A DNA stretch of 64,000 nucleotides from Gordonia alkanivorans NBRC 16433 (GCF_000225505.1 NZ_BACI01000099.1:1-64000), one strand, 5' to 3'. Positions 36,393 to 45,784 are shown, counted from the first letter of the stretch. Program-made: numbers and translations. Notes: generated from the sequence alone by a model not told the origin.

Positions 36393-36859
36393 TGCTGTCC
36401 CCCGCCCGGTTCACGATCATCGACGACGTCGTCGCGTTCCCGACGCCCGTCGCAGAGACGTTCGACTATCTCACCGACCCGAGCAATCGGCCTGCGTGGC
36501 AGTCGAGTCTGCGTCGCATCGACGACCTGCAGGTGGTCGGCGACCGGGCGGGTGACGTCGGCACAAGCTGGACCGACGTCACCGTCGTGCCCGGGGTGGC
36601 ACCGCGTCTGGAGGTGATCGACTGCGAACCGCACCGGCTGTGGCGCGAGGTGGGCGGGTGGCGGAGCGTCGACGCGGTGCTGACGCTGGGCTTCGAGGAA
36701 CGGACTGACGGTGGGACGGATGTCCACGCCGAGGCGACGCTGACGGTACCCGCCATCGGGGTGCCGGTGCTGGCGGTGAACCGGTGGCCGGCGGCGAAAG
36801 CGATCCGTGCCGACCTGGCTCGCGCGGCCCGGATTCTGGGCGGTGGCGGCGCTCGGTGA
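36392..36859 (+). CDS. SRPBCC-family (polyketide cyclase-like) protein
   Basis: A 155-residue START/Bet v1-like protein. The pattern FTIIDDVVAFPTPVAETFDY, LTDPSNRPAWQSSLRRIDDL, GTSWTDVTVV and a C-terminal helix (VLAVNRWPAAKAIRADLARA) matches SRPBCC proteins, which bind hydrophobic ligands in a cavity. The ATG follows the preceding TGA with a one-base overlap. It ends the run of coupled genes that starts at 31988. Role unknown. Confidence 0.8.
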   Translation: MLSPARFTIIDDVVAFPTPVAETFDYLTDPSNRPAWQSSLRRIDDLQVVGDRAGDVGTSWTDVTVVPGVAPRLEVIDCEPHRLWREVGGWRSVDAVLTLGFEERTDGGTDVHAEATLTVPAIGVPVLAVNRWPAAKAIRADLARAARILGGGGAR

Positions 36860-36894
36860 AGCATGCTTGCTCGGGTAGCGTGACCAGGGTGAAC

Positions 36895-37494
36895 ATGAAG
36901 AATGCGACGCTCGCGCTCGGCGCGGCCCTCGTCCTCACGGTGGCCGGCTGTAGCTCCGACACCGATTCCGATTCCGGCACAACCGAAGCCACCGGTACCG
37001 CCGCAGCCGGCAGCACCGACACCGGCTCGGCTCCGACCAGCTGCCCCACCGCGTCGGCCAAGGACGACGCCAAGCCGCAGTGGACCTTGAAGGGCGCCAC
37101 CGGCGAGATGGAGATGGTTGCCGCCACCGAGACCGAGGCTCCGAAGATCACCGTCCAGTCGCCGTTCAGCGTAGACGCAACGGTCGTGGAAACCCTCGTC
37201 GAGGGTGACGGACCCGTCGTCGCCGAGACCGCATCGGTCACCGTCTGCTACGTCGGCGTCAACGGACGCAACGGCGAGGAGTTCGACAGCGCGTACCAAA
37301 GCGGCACTCCCGTCGACTTCCCGCTCAACGGCGTGATCCCCGGCTTCAGCAAGGCGATCGCCGGGCAGAAGGTCGGTTCCAAGGTAGGCGTCGCGATGAC
37401 GTCGGCCGACGGTTACGCCCAGGGACAGCCGAGCGCCGGGATCGAGCCCGGCGACACGCTCATCTTCGAGATCGGAATTCTCGCGGCGTCATAG
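36895..37494 (+). CDS. Lipoprotein FKBP-type peptidyl-prolyl isomerase
   Basis: A 199-residue protein with a lipoprotein signal peptide: MKNATLALGAALVLTVAGCS, lipobox LTVAGC with the lipidated Cys at residue 19. A Ser/Thr/Asp-rich linker follows. The FKBP domain is in the C-terminal 110 residues (VTVCYVGVNGRNGEEFDSAY, GVIPGFSKAIAGQKVGSKV, IEPGDTLIFEIGIL). It would catalyse prolyl isomerisation outside the membrane. An in-frame GTG at 36889 is an alternative start. A strong hairpin at 37511 ends the transcript. Confidence 0.9.
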   Translation: MKNATLALGAALVLTVAGCSSDTDSDSGTTEATGTAAAGSTDTGSAPTSCPTASAKDDAKPQWTLKGATGEMEMVAATETEAPKITVQSPFSVDATVVETLVEGDGPVVAETASVTVCYVGVNGRNGEEFDSAYQSGTPVDFPLNGVIPGFSKAIAGQKVGSKVGVAMTSADGYAQGQPSAGIEPGDTLIFEIGILAAS

Positions 37495-37510
37495 GGATCT
37501 AGAACGAAAT

Positions 37511-37548
37511 ACGAAGGGCTGGTGGCCGTTTGGTCACCAGCCCTTCGT
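37511..37548. terminator. Bidirectional 14-bp hairpin between FKBP and P450 genes
   Basis: ACGAAGGGCTGGTG (37511-37524) pairs perfectly with CACCAGCCCTTCGT (37535-37548) around a 10-base loop. There is no T-tract, which is common for actinobacterial terminators. It lies between convergent genes. Confidence 0.75.
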
Positions 37549-37586
37549 GGCTCGTCGCTATCGCTCCTCGCACCTCAGGGAGCGAG
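37540..37586. repeat. Dispersed CTCGCACCTCAGGGAGCGAG repeat, copy beside terminator
   Basis: GCCCTTCGTGGCTCG followed by CTCGCACCTCAGGGAGCGAG repeats both blocks found in the jetB copy at 22075-22114. Its first block overlaps the 3-prime arm of the terminator hairpin. Confidence 0.65.
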
Positions 37587-37718
37587 TGGTGGCGTCGACC
37601 GCTCCTCGTTTCCGACTGCCGAACCTCAACTCGACCGGCAGACGTCGATCGAAGTCTGCAGGTCGGGTTGAAGTCGACCGGTTTGCGGAGCCTCGTGCTG
37701 GACGGAAGAACTCGCTCG

Positions 37719-39134
37719 TTACAGCGCGCGGTGCCGGATGTCGATCGGCAGACCGTCGGCCGGGGTGGGTCCGGTGCCGTAGGTGAGTTCGGGCTTGTAG
37801 CCGGCCGGGACGGTCCACTCGAAGCGCTGCAGCATCTGGTGCAGGATCGACTTCACCTCCATGCCACCGAAGTACAGGCCGATGCACTTGTGTGCGCCGC
37901 CGCCGAACGGGGCCCAGGCGAAGCGGTGGACCTTGTCCTCGCGACGCTCGGCCGAGAAGCGCTCGGGGTCGAAATGGGTGGGGTTCGGCCACCATTCCTT
38001 GCGCAGCATGGTCGCCCAGGGGTGGATGGCCAGCAGGGTGCCCTTCGGAATGTAGTGGCCGCAGATCTCGGTGTCCTCGATCGCCATCCGGAAGAGCATG
38101 CCGACGGGGGCGTTGAGGCGCAGGGTCTCCTTGAAGGCGAGTTCCATGCTGGGGAGCTTGTCGACGTCGTCGTAGTCGATCGTCGGCTTGTTGAGGGCCA
38201 GCGACTCCTCGCGCAGACGCTGCTGCCACTCCGGATGGCGACCCAGGAAGTAGGTCAGCATCGACAGCGCGATGGTGGACGTGTCGTGCGCGGCCATCAT
38301 CACGAAGATCATGTGGTTGACGATGTCCTCGTCGGTGAAGGTCTCACCCTCGTCGCTCTCGCTGTTGCAGAGGACGGTGAACAGGTCGTCGGCGTCGCTG
38401 CCGCGGCGCAGCGGGATCTCGGAGCGGAAGTACTCCTGCAGGACCTCGCGGCCGCGGAGTCCCTGCGCCCAGGTCCAGTTGCCGACGTCCTTGCGGACCA
38501 TGGCCTGACCGCCACGGACCGCGGCCTCGAAGGCCTTCTCGAGGCGATGTGCCTCGGCTTCGCTCACGTGCGCACCCATGAAGACCTCGGTGGCAAGGGA
38601 AAGCGTCAGGTCCTTGGTGTTGGAGTACATGTGGAAGCCCTTGCCCACCTGCCAGTTGGCGAGGGTCTTCTCGATGTGCGGGGTCATGATGTCCAGGTAG
38701 CCGTTCAGGCGCGGGCGACTGAAGGCCTGCTGCATGATGCGGCGGTGCTGCATGTGCTCGTCGAAGTCCATGAGCATGACGCCACGGCGGAAGAACGGAC
38801 CGATCATCGGCTCCCAGCCGAGCTCGCTGGAGAACGCCTTGTTGCGGTTCATCCACACGGCCTCGATGGCGTCGGGGCCGACGAGGGTCACCATGTTCAT
38901 GCCGAGGGCACCCGACCAGGACACCTGGCCGTACCGCTCGAAGCGGTCCATCGCCGACTGCAGCGGGTCCGCGAGGGCCTGAAGGGTGTTGCCCAGGTAC
39001 GGGATACCGGGATCACCCATGACCGGCTTGAGGCCTGAGCCCGCAGGTGGCTCGGCCAGCGGGCGCTCTTTGCTCGGGTACATGCTGCTCAGCTTGCCGA
39101 GCGCGGTCTGCATCTGCTTCTTCCGACTAGCCAT
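37719..39134 (-). CDS. Cytochrome P450
   Basis: A 471-residue P450; the ATG at 39132-39134 (MASRKKQMQTALGKL) is preferred over the longer frame because AAGGAC lies upstream. The I-helix oxygen-activation motif is MMAAHDTST, the K-helix ExxR is KETLR, and the heme loop is FGGGAHKCIGLYFGG with the axial Cys. The N-terminal half (FFRRGVMLMDFDEHMQHRRI) recalls mycobacterial CYP136-type enzymes, a suggestion made from memory. No membrane anchor is seen, so it should be soluble and depend on separate ferredoxin partners. The substrate is unknown. It is monocistronic and converges on the FKBP gene. Confidence 0.93.
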   Translation of the reverse strand: MASRKKQMQTALGKLSSMYPSKERPLAEPPAGSGLKPVMGDPGIPYLGNTLQALADPLQSAMDRFERYGQVSWSGALGMNMVTLVGPDAIEAVWMNRNKAFSSELGWEPMIGPFFRRGVMLMDFDEHMQHRRIMQQAFSRPRLNGYLDIMTPHIEKTLANWQVGKGFHMYSNTKDLTLSLATEVFMGAHVSEAEAHRLEKAFEAAVRGGQAMVRKDVGNWTWAQGLRGREVLQEYFRSEIPLRRGSDADDLFTVLCNSESDEGETFTDEDIVNHMIFVMMAAHDTSTIALSMLTYFLGRHPEWQQRLREESLALNKPTIDYDDVDKLPSMELAFKETLRLNAPVGMLFRMAIEDTEICGHYIPKGTLLAIHPWATMLRKEWWPNPTHFDPERFSAERREDKVHRFAWAPFGGGAHKCIGLYFGGMEVKSILHQMLQRFEWTVPAGYKPELTYGTGPTPADGLPIDIRHRAL

Positions 39135-39234
39135 GTCCTTGCCACTCCCCGTTGATCCGTTGTGCCTTAGGTCACTATGCACCATTGGAACGGATTTTGA
39201 CAGTTGTTTCAAGAGGCGAGTCTGTGTCAGCCGC

Positions 39235-40512
39235 TCAATTCCCTCGGCTATTCACGATTTCACCGACAGAGTTCGAGGCCAGGCGTGGTGCGAGCACGCC
39301 GAAGGAGACGATCACGACCAGTCCCCAGACCAGGTACGACGACCCGATGACGTGCTGCCACCAGGCCCACGACAGCTCGGCGTCGTAGCGCTGCGGGACG
39401 TGCTGATGCGGGGCGTAGGCGAAGATGATCAGCCCGGTGCCGACCATCCACCACCAGATTCTCGACGCCTCCAGGCGTGCGGCCAGTGCGATCAGCACCA
39501 GGAGCAGCGGCACGATCCAGACCCAGCTGTGGTCCCAGGCGACCGGTGAGCAGAACAGCCAGGCGAAGGCGATGGTCATCACGGCCGCGACCTCGAGCGT
39601 CTCGTCGCGACCATTCGCAGAGGCCTCCGACGCGGACAGCAGGCGCCATGCCGACCACGCGATGAGCAGTCCGACGACGAGAGCCGCGCCGAACCAGATG
39701 AGCTCCGACTCGAAGCCGAGTCGGGCCACCTCGCCCTTCACCGACTGGTTGTTGGCGAATTGCGGACTACCGATGCGTTCGGTGTCGAACAGGGTGGATG
39801 TCCAGTAGGTGACGGAGTCGTCGGCCGCCAGCAGATACCCGATGCCGGCATAGGCGACGGCCGACACCGCGCCGACGACGAGTGCTCGCCAGTCGCGTCG
39901 GAGGAAGAACAGCAGCAGGAAGACCGCCGGGGTGAGCTTGATCGAGATGGCCAGACCGACCAGCAGGCCGCGCCACCAACGCCCTCGCCCGAGCAGGGCG
40001 TCGACGACGACGAGGGTCATCAACACGATGTTGATCTGCCCGAAGTTCAGAGTGTCGCGGACCGGTTCGAGCCACAGGCCGATGGTGGTCGCGGCGGTCG
40101 CCAGCCACCAGAGATCCGACGACGAGCGGCCGGTCAGGTGGGCCACCACGATCCGGCAGACCACCAGCAGGCAGGCGATGGTCGCAGCAGTGAACAACGC
40201 TTGACCCAGTCCCAACGGGACGACGGTGAATACGGAGAACAAGGCCGCCGCCAGGGGTGGATAGGTGAACGGCAGATAGGAGCCGCCACCCAGCGTCGGA
40301 AGGGTGCCGTAGAGGTCACCGCCGTCGAGGAAGACGCGGCCGCCCATGCGATAGACGTCGAAATCGATGCGATAGGGCACCGGCGGATGGTTCGGGAGTA
40401 CGAAGATCGCGATCGCCGCACTGACGAGGAAGACGACGAGCGTCAGCCTTCGCGCCCACGCCGAACGGAGATAGCGATCGATCACCGACCGGGGAATGTC
40501 CACAACTGTCAC
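39235..40512 (-). CDS. GT87-family (DUF2029) polyprenol-phosphate-mannose-dependent mannosyltransferase
   Basis: A 425-residue polytopic membrane protein with about ten hydrophobic segments. The family pattern includes RIDFDVYRMGGRVFLDGGDL with the acidic pair near the first loop, YLPFTYPPLAAALFSVF, and LNFGQINIVLMTLVVVDALL followed by GLAISIKLTPAVFLLLFFLR. GT87 enzymes use polyprenyl-phosphate-mannose outside the membrane to build lipomannan and lipoarabinomannan; the donor would be made by the Ppm1-type enzyme encoded at 55134. Exact linkage is not determined. It is followed by no obvious operon partner. Confidence 0.85.
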   Translation of the reverse strand: MTVVDIPRSVIDRYLRSAWARRLTLVVFLVSAAIAIFVLPNHPPVPYRIDFDVYRMGGRVFLDGGDLYGTLPTLGGGSYLPFTYPPLAAALFSVFTVVPLGLGQALFTAATIACLLVVCRIVVAHLTGRSSSDLWWLATAATTIGLWLEPVRDTLNFGQINIVLMTLVVVDALLGRGRWWRGLLVGLAISIKLTPAVFLLLFFLRRDWRALVVGAVSAVAYAGIGYLLAADDSVTYWTSTLFDTERIGSPQFANNQSVKGEVARLGFESELIWFGAALVVGLLIAWSAWRLLSASEASANGRDETLEVAAVMTIAFAWLFCSPVAWDHSWVWIVPLLLVLIALAARLEASRIWWWMVGTGLIIFAYAPHQHVPQRYDAELSWAWWQHVIGSSYLVWGLVVIVSFGVLAPRLASNSVGEIVNSRGN

Positions 40513-40558
40513 GAGCCCTCTCTTCCGAGCGGGATCGTATCGCGGTGGAGCTGAGAGT

Positions 40559-40584
40559 CAGCGGGGGCGGCGGTGACCCCGCTG
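40559..40584 (-). terminator. Weak hairpin after globin gene
   Basis: CAGCGGGG (40559-40566) pairs with CCCCGCTG (40577-40584) around a 10-base loop in the short gap between the globin and mannosyltransferase genes. No T-tract follows. Confidence 0.4.
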
Positions 40585-40605
40585 AGGTGGTCGTGTGTGC
40601 AGGGC

Positions 40606-41043
40606 TCAGGCAGCGCCGGATTCTTCAGCGGTTTCCGACGGGGCTTCGTCGGGATAGCCGTCGAGCATGATCGTGGCGACCGCGCCCAACGCCTCCTCCC
40701 ACGCCGAGGTCATCGCCGGCGTCCACGACTCACCGCCGATCTCACCCATGGCGGCGATCATGCATTCGGCGACCGCGCTGTACATCGGCCTGGTGACGCC
40801 GAGGCTCGCATGCCGCTTGCCGAGTGCGTGCAGATTGGTCGTCAGCCACGCCGCGTCCTCGAGGTGATCGAGGACCGACACCACTGCGGAGCGCAGCATC
40901 TCGGCCTGGACGCGGGTGTCCCGCTGGAACATCGGTTTCACACCGGGATAGCGCTCGAAGAGGATCTCGTAGAACCGGACGGTGAGACCGGAATCGGGTA
41001 GATCGACGAGGGTCAGGCTTTCTTCCAATAGTTGTTTGTCCAT
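40606..41043 (-). CDS. Single-domain globin (flavohemoglobin-type)
   Basis: A 145-residue globin. The ATG at 41041-41043 gives MDKQLLEESLTLVDLPDSGL; the upstream open frame is polar and unlikely. Globin signs are FYEILFERYPGVKPMFQRD on the CD side and NLHALGKRHASLGVTRPMY, where the His before ASLGV is the probable proximal heme ligand. No flavin or NAD domain follows, so it is a stand-alone globin of the flavohemoglobin lineage, as found in mycobacteria and Campylobacter (Cgb). A role in nitric oxide or oxygen binding is inferred. Confidence 0.85.
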   Translation of the reverse strand: MDKQLLEESLTLVDLPDSGLTVRFYEILFERYPGVKPMFQRDTRVQAEMLRSAVVSVLDHLEDAAWLTTNLHALGKRHASLGVTRPMYSAVAECMIAAMGEIGGESWTPAMTSAWEEALGAVATIMLDGYPDEAPSETAEESGAA

Positions 41044-41395
41044 GCGAAGACTCTCCGGCCGCGGCGTTGCGTGCGGAATGTCGCGCCGCAAGGGCTGGGT
41101 AACGGTGATCTCACAACCGCCTTGGGTGCGTGTGAGATGAACGCCGGGCGGTCGCCTCGGTCGACCCGATAGTTCTGCGAGTCCACCTCGTCACCGAGCA
41201 GCCAGAAGAGAATGAGCCAAGAAGAAGGACAAACCCCCCCTCTTCGTCCGCATTGCGTAACGCCTGTGACTGTTGATCACCAGGACGACGATGCAGTTAC
41301 CGAATGTGAAAGATATTGCAACTCCGCGTTTCTGACGTTCCGAACGGCTGTGGAGAAACCTGGTACCCGAACGTATGTTCGAGTACATTGGGGTC
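41044..41395. other. Divergent intergenic region between globin and HNH genes
   Basis: About 350 bases without a supportable ORF; the frames present are short and overlap the SOS box. It contains the globin promoter on one side and the LexA-type box at 41368-41381 on the other. Confidence 0.6.
41368..41381 (+). promoter_or_regulatory. SOS (LexA) box upstream of HNH protein
   Basis: CGAACGTATGTTCG fits the Gram-positive/actinobacterial LexA consensus CGAAC-N4-GTTCG exactly, and the palindrome extends to a near-perfect 24 bases (GTAC at both outer ends, 41363-41386). It ends 14 bases before the proposed ATG at 41396. Confidence 0.8.
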
Positions 41396-42637
41396 ATGGC
41401 AAAGCTCGACTCCCTCCTCGACCAGCTCATCGCGATCACCCCTCCGGTTGACGACCCCTCTGGGAGAGCAACATTCGAAGAAATCGATTCATTGCGACAG
41501 ATGCGCAACGTCGTCGACCACAAGATCGTCTGTCACACAGCGCAACTCGGCCAGAGTCAGTTGGCGGAAAGATCCGGTTCCACCACCAAGCGACTGCTGA
41601 TCGAGATGGGATTCCCACCATCCGCAGCTTCCCGGCTCATGCGCATCCTCGCTGGCCTGTACGGCCTCGGCAAGGTGGTCGGACACGCTGCGGATGGGCG
41701 ACTGTCGGTCGAGGTCGTCGATGCCGTCGTCAGCGGGGTCGCACTCATCGAGAAACGCTCGCCTGACGGCCTCTCCGACGGTGATCGGGCCGAATTCGAG
41801 TCCCAGCTCGTCAGCCAAGCCCTGTCGGGAGCGACGCCCGCCGAGGTCCAGACCTTCGCCCGGCGGATCGGCAACGACGTCGCCGAGTCAGTGGACACGG
41901 GCGTTCCCGCATCCGACGATCGCTCATTGAACACGCTCAATCACAGCGTGACGGATGACGCTCGGATCGACATCCGCGCCAATGTCACGCAGGTGATCGG
42001 TGAGAAGTTCGCAGCGATGATCGACGAGCGTGCGGCACCTCGCCCAGAGCCGGACGGCGCGGACGATCGACGATCGGCCGAACAACGCCGGGCCGACGCT
42101 TTCGAACTACTACTGGACCAGGCAGCTCTCGGCGCATCCGTCGACAGCGCGGGGTCGCCACATACCCAGATCGTGCTGACGATCCCGGCGGACGGTGAAG
42201 ATCCCGCCGCGCTGCCGTGGACGGGTTCGGTCACGCACGCGACCGCGCGACAGTTGTCCTGCGACGGCTCGGTTTCCGAGATCGTCATCGACGCCGAGAC
42301 CGTGCCGCTGCAGATGGGCCGTGAGCAGCGCCTGTTCCCGGCCCACCTGCGACGAGCGATCATCATCCGCGATGAGTTCTGCATCAAATGCGGTGCACCG
42401 CCGTCTCATACGCAGGTGCACCACGTCGAGCACTGGAGCGACGGCGGAAACACCGATCTCGACAATGGCTGCCTGCTGTGTCAGCGCTGCCATACCCAGG
42501 TTCATCACCACGGATGGGACGTCGTCATGGGATTCGATCGACACCCGTGGCTCGTCCCGCCCGTCGAGATCGACCCGCAGCGTCGGCCCTGCCCCGCCTA
42601 CAACCGCCGCACCATGCGCCTCGACGACGCCGCATGA
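41396..42637 (+). CDS. DUF222/HNH endonuclease (13E12 repeat-type) under SOS control
   Basis: A 413-residue protein. The start is placed at ATG 41396 (MAKLDSLLDQL) with TTGGGG before it; an earlier in-frame ATG at 41375 lies inside the LexA box. The N-terminal two-thirds is the DUF222 helical domain (LIEMGFPPSAASRLMRILAG and following). The C-terminus has the HNH motif with zinc-type cysteines: CIKCGAPPSHTQVHHVEHWS, DGGNTDLDNGCLLCQRCH and HHHGWDV. This matches mycobacterial 13E12-family proteins, several of which are SOS-induced. It is presumed to be a nuclease active after DNA damage; possible ties to mobile elements are unproven. Confidence 0.9.
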   Translation: MAKLDSLLDQLIAITPPVDDPSGRATFEEIDSLRQMRNVVDHKIVCHTAQLGQSQLAERSGSTTKRLLIEMGFPPSAASRLMRILAGLYGLGKVVGHAADGRLSVEVVDAVVSGVALIEKRSPDGLSDGDRAEFESQLVSQALSGATPAEVQTFARRIGNDVAESVDTGVPASDDRSLNTLNHSVTDDARIDIRANVTQVIGEKFAAMIDERAAPRPEPDGADDRRSAEQRRADAFELLLDQAALGASVDSAGSPHTQIVLTIPADGEDPAALPWTGSVTHATARQLSCDGSVSEIVIDAETVPLQMGREQRLFPAHLRRAIIIRDEFCIKCGAPPSHTQVHHVEHWSDGGNTDLDNGCLLCQRCHTQVHHHGWDVVMGFDRHPWLVPPVEIDPQRRPCPAYNRRTMRLDDAA

Positions 42638-42744
42638 CGCCAGCTTTCGCGTAGCACCTTCTCGCACCCGGCATACGAGCACAGAGCCGGGACCGCATTC
42701 GATCTTTGACAAGTACACAGTGTGAACACTGCGAGCCCACGGGC

Positions 42745-42780
42745 TCCGTCCTGCCCGGCAGTGGCGCTGGGCAGGACGGA
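42745..42780. terminator. Bidirectional hairpin between HNH and uvrA-like genes
   Basis: TCCGTCCTGCCC (42745-42756) pairs perfectly with GGGCAGGACGGA (42769-42780) around a 12-base loop, between two convergent genes. Confidence 0.75.
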
Positions 42781-42791
42781 ACGCCGGGCAA

Positions 42792-45203
42792 TCAGGCTCC
42801 GACGTACTCGGCCAGATGCTGTCCGGTCAGGGTGGATCGATCGGCGACGATGTCCGCCGGAGTCCCCTCGGAAACGATCTGACCGCCGTCGTGGCCGGCA
42901 CCGGGGCCCAGATCGATGATCCAGTCCGCGTGCGCCATCACCGCCTGGTGATGCTCGATGACGATCACCGACTTACCCGAGTCGACGAGCCGGTCGAGCA
43001 GCCCGAGGAGCTGTTCGACGTCGGCGAGGTGCAAACCGGTTGTCGGCTCGTCGAGGATGTAGACGTCCCCCTTCTCCCCCATGTGCGTCGCCAGCTTCAG
43101 ACGCTGGCGTTCGCCGCCGGACAGGGTCGTCAGCGGCTGACCGACCTTGATGTAGCCGAGTCCGACATCGACCATGCGACGCAGGATCTTGTGCGCTGCA
43201 AGTAGTTTGGCATCACCATCGGCGAAGAATTCCTCGGCCTGCGCCACCGACATCTCGAGGACCTCACTGATGTTGCGGCCGCCGAGGGTGTACTCGAGGA
43301 CCTCGGCCTGGAAACGCTTGCCCTCGCACACCTCACACGGGGCCGCGACGCCGGCCATCATGGCGAGGTCGGAGTACACGACACCCGCGCCGTTGCAGTT
43401 CGGGCAGGCGCCCTCCGAATTGGCGCTGAACAGAGCCGGTTTGACGCCGTTGGCCTTGGCGAACGCCTTGCGGATCGGTTCGAGCAGTCCGGTGTAGGTG
43501 GCCGGGTTGGAGCGTCGCGAACCCTTGATCGCCGTCTGATCGATCGAGACCACGCCGTCGGCGCCGGCGACCGACGAGTTGATCAGCGAACTCTTGCCCG
43601 ACCCCGCGACGCCGGTCAGCACGACCAGGACACCGAGCGGGATGTCGACGTCGACGTTCTGCAGGTTGTGCATGTTCGCGCCGCGGATCTCGAAAGCACC
43701 GCTGGGTGTGCGGACGTCGGGTTTGACCGACGCGCGGTCGTCGAGGTGACGGCCGGTCAGGGTGTCGGCGGCGCGGAGTTCTTCGACCGTGCCCTCGAAG
43801 ACGATCTCGCCGCCGTCGGTGCCGGCTCGCGGACCGAGGTCGACGACGCGGTCGGCGATGGCGATGACCTCGGGCTTGTGCTCGACGACGAGCACCGTGT
43901 TGCCCTTGTCGCGTAGGGCCCGGAGGAGGTCGTTCATGCGCGCGATGTCATGAGGGTGCAATCCGATCGACGGCTCGTCGAAGACGTAGGTGACGTCGGT
44001 GAGTGACGATCCGAGGTGACGGATCAGCTTGGTGCGCTGGGCTTCACCGCCCGACAGCGTTCCCGCCGGGCGGTCGAGGGACAGATAGCCCAGGCCGATG
44101 TCCACGAATGCGTCGAGATGTTCGCGGAGCGACTTGATCAGGGGCGCCGCCGACGGTTCGTCGAGTTCGGCGACCCATTGCGCCAGATCGCTGATCTGCA
44201 TCGAGCAGGCGTCGGCGATGGAGATGCCATTGATCTTCGACGACCGGGCCTCGGCGGTGAGTCGGGTGCCCTCACAGTCCGGGCAGGTCTGGAAGGTGAT
44301 GGCGCGGTCGACGAAGGCGCGGATGTGCGGCTGCATCGCCTCGCGGTCCTTGCTCAGCATCGACTTCTGGATCTTGGGGATCAGACCCTCGAAGGTGACG
44401 TTGATGCCGTCGACCTTGATTCGCGTCGGTTCCTTGTAGAGCAGGTCGTTGAGCTGCTTCTTGGTGTACTTGGCGATCGGCTTGTCGGGGTCGAAGTAGC
44501 CGCAGCCGCGGTAGATCCGCCCGTACCAGCCGTCCATCGTGTAACCGGGGATCGTCAGGGCGCCCTCGTTGAGTGACTTCGACGAGTCGTAGAGCGCGGT
44601 CAGGTCGAAGTCGGAGACATCGCCGCGGCCCTCACAGCGCGGACACATGCCGCCGGTGACCGAGAAGCTGCGGCGCTCCTTGACCTTCTGGCCGCCCTTC
44701 TCAACGGTGACCGCACCCGCGCCGCTGATCGACGCGACGTTGAACGAGAACGCCTGCGGCGAACCGATGTGCGGTTTCCCCAAGCGGCTGAACAGGATTC
44801 GCAGCATCGCGTTCGCGTCGGTAGCGGTGCCGACCGTCGACCGCACGTTCGCGCCCATGCGTTCCTGGTCGACGATGATCGCCGTGGTGAGTCCTTCGAG
44901 GACGTCGACATCGGGCCGGGCCATCGACGGCATGAAGCCCTGCACGAAGGCGCTGTACGTCTCATTGATCAGACGCTGCGATTCGGCGGCGATCGTGCTG
45001 AAGACCAGAGAGCTCTTACCGGACCCCGACACACCCGTGAACACGGTCAACCGCCGTTTGAGCAGCTCGACGTCGACGTTCTTGAGGTTGTTCTCGCGGG
45101 CCCCGTGCACCCGGATGCGGTCGTGAGTGTCGGCGGGATGGGTGTCGTACTCGTCGACCGGGGCGGATCGGGGCGTCGACTTCGTGCGCGAGGCAGGGCT
45201 CAT
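42792..45203 (-). CDS. UvrA-like ABC ATPase, short form
   Basis: An 803-residue protein with two ABC ATPase modules: first Walker [10 protein letters not shown] near residue 58 with signature [11 protein letters not shown] and [11 protein letters not shown]; second Walker [10 protein letters not shown] near 540 with [19 protein letters not shown] and [12 protein letters not shown]. Zinc-finger pieces are [17 protein letters not shown] and the pair CPNCNGAG plus CEVCEGKRF. Canonical UvrA is about 950 residues; the region after the first Walker A that contacts UvrB is shortened. This matches the UvrA2/drug-resistance-associated group more than the core repair UvrA. A role in DNA binding or antibiotic protection is possible. 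Confidence 0.87.
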   Translation of the reverse strand: MSPASRTKSTPRSAPVDEYDTHPADTHDRIRVHGARENNLKNVDVELLKRRLTVFTGVSGSGKSSLVFSTIAAESQRLINETYSAFVQGFMPSMARPDVDVLEGLTTAIIVDQERMGANVRSTVGTATDANAMLRILFSRLGKPHIGSPQAFSFNVASISGAGAVTVEKGGQKVKERRSFSVTGGMCPRCEGRGDVSDFDLTALYDSSKSLNEGALTIPGYTMDGWYGRIYRGCGYFDPDKPIAKYTKKQLNDLLYKEPTRIKVDGINVTFEGLIPKIQKSMLSKDREAMQPHIRAFVDRAITFQTCPDCEGTRLTAEARSSKINGISIADACSMQISDLAQWVAELDEPSAAPLIKSLREHLDAFVDIGLGYLSLDRPAGTLSGGEAQRTKLIRHLGSSLTDVTYVFDEPSIGLHPHDIARMNDLLRALRDKGNTVLVVEHKPEVIAIADRVVDLGPRAGTDGGEIVFEGTVEELRAADTLTGRHLDDRASVKPDVRTPSGAFEIRGANMHNLQNVDVDIPLGVLVVLTGVAGSGKSSLINSSVAGADGVVSIDQTAIKGSRRSNPATYTGLLEPIRKAFAKANGVKPALFSANSEGACPNCNGAGVVYSDLAMMAGVAAPCEVCEGKRFQAEVLEYTLGGRNISEVLEMSVAQAEEFFADGDAKLLAAHKILRRMVDVGLGYIKVGQPLTTLSGGERQRLKLATHMGEKGDVYILDEPTTGLHLADVEQLLGLLDRLVDSGKSVIVIEHHQAVMAHADWIIDLGPGAGHDGGQIVSEGTPADIVADRSTLTGQHLAEYVGA

Positions 45204-45373
45204 CGTGTCTCCATCGCGGCGGCGCGTCTCGGTGCGCAGCCATCGTCGTGATCGGGCAGGATTTCCGTTGGCGTACTGGTCTGACTCGATCCAACCAGGA
45301 GAGTCATCGGCGATTCGGCAACTCCCCCGGCGAGCGCTTCACGTGGCGGCAATCGACCGGCGCCGCACACCTT

Positions 45374-45784
45374 TCAGGCCGCCTGGTCGATACGGATCAG
45401 GTTGCCGGAAGGGTCCCGCACCGCGGCGTCGCGGACGCCGTAGGGCTGGTCCATCGGCTCCTGCACGATGTCGACGCCACTGGCCTGCAGCTTCTCGAAC
45501 AGTCCGTCGAGGTCCTCGGTGGCGAGGGTGAGCGCGCCGTAGCTGCCCTTGGCGATCAACTCGAGGATGGTCTGCCTTTCGGCGTCCGTGATGCCCGGTT
45601 CGGCGGCCGGCGGGTACAGCACGATCGACGTGCCCGGCTGATTCGGCGGGCCGACCGTCAGCCAACGCATGCCCTCGTATCCGACGTCCTTGCGGACCTC
45701 GAAGCCGAGGATGTCGCGGTAGAAGCCGAGAGCTGCTTCGCCATCGGTGTGTGGGAGGAATGCGTACTGGATGCTGATGTTCAT
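45374..45784 (-). CDS. VOC (glyoxalase/bleomycin-resistance fold) protein
   Basis: A 136-residue protein; start ATG 45782-45784 (MNISIQYAFLPHTDGEAALG). It shows the VOC beta-alpha-beta-beta-beta pattern twice: FYRDILGFEVRKDVGYEGMR and LFEKLQASGVDIVQEPMDQP, ending in VRDAAVRDPSGNLIRIDQ. Members are dioxygenases, isomerases or drug-binding proteins; the metal ligands are incomplete here, so no reaction is assigned. It lies 20 bases downstream of the AraC-type gene and is probably its target or co-transcribed with it. Confidence 0.85.
   Translation of the reverse strand: MNISIQYAFLPHTDGEAALGFYRDILGFEVRKDVGYEGMRWLTVGPPNQPGTSIVLYPPAAEPGITDAERQTILELIAKGSYGALTLATEDLDGLFEKLQASGVDIVQEPMDQPYGVRDAAVRDPSGNLIRIDQAA

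Noticed and set aside
37530-39038. 502-residue plus-strand ORF opposite the P450 gene
   Set aside because: It is a shadow of the P450 coding strand; the P450 has intact heme, ExxR and I-helix motifs.
41375-41395. Earlier ATG for the HNH protein
   Set aside because: It lies inside the LexA palindrome, where a start codon would be an unusual place; ATG 41396 has a ribosome-binding site at proper distance.
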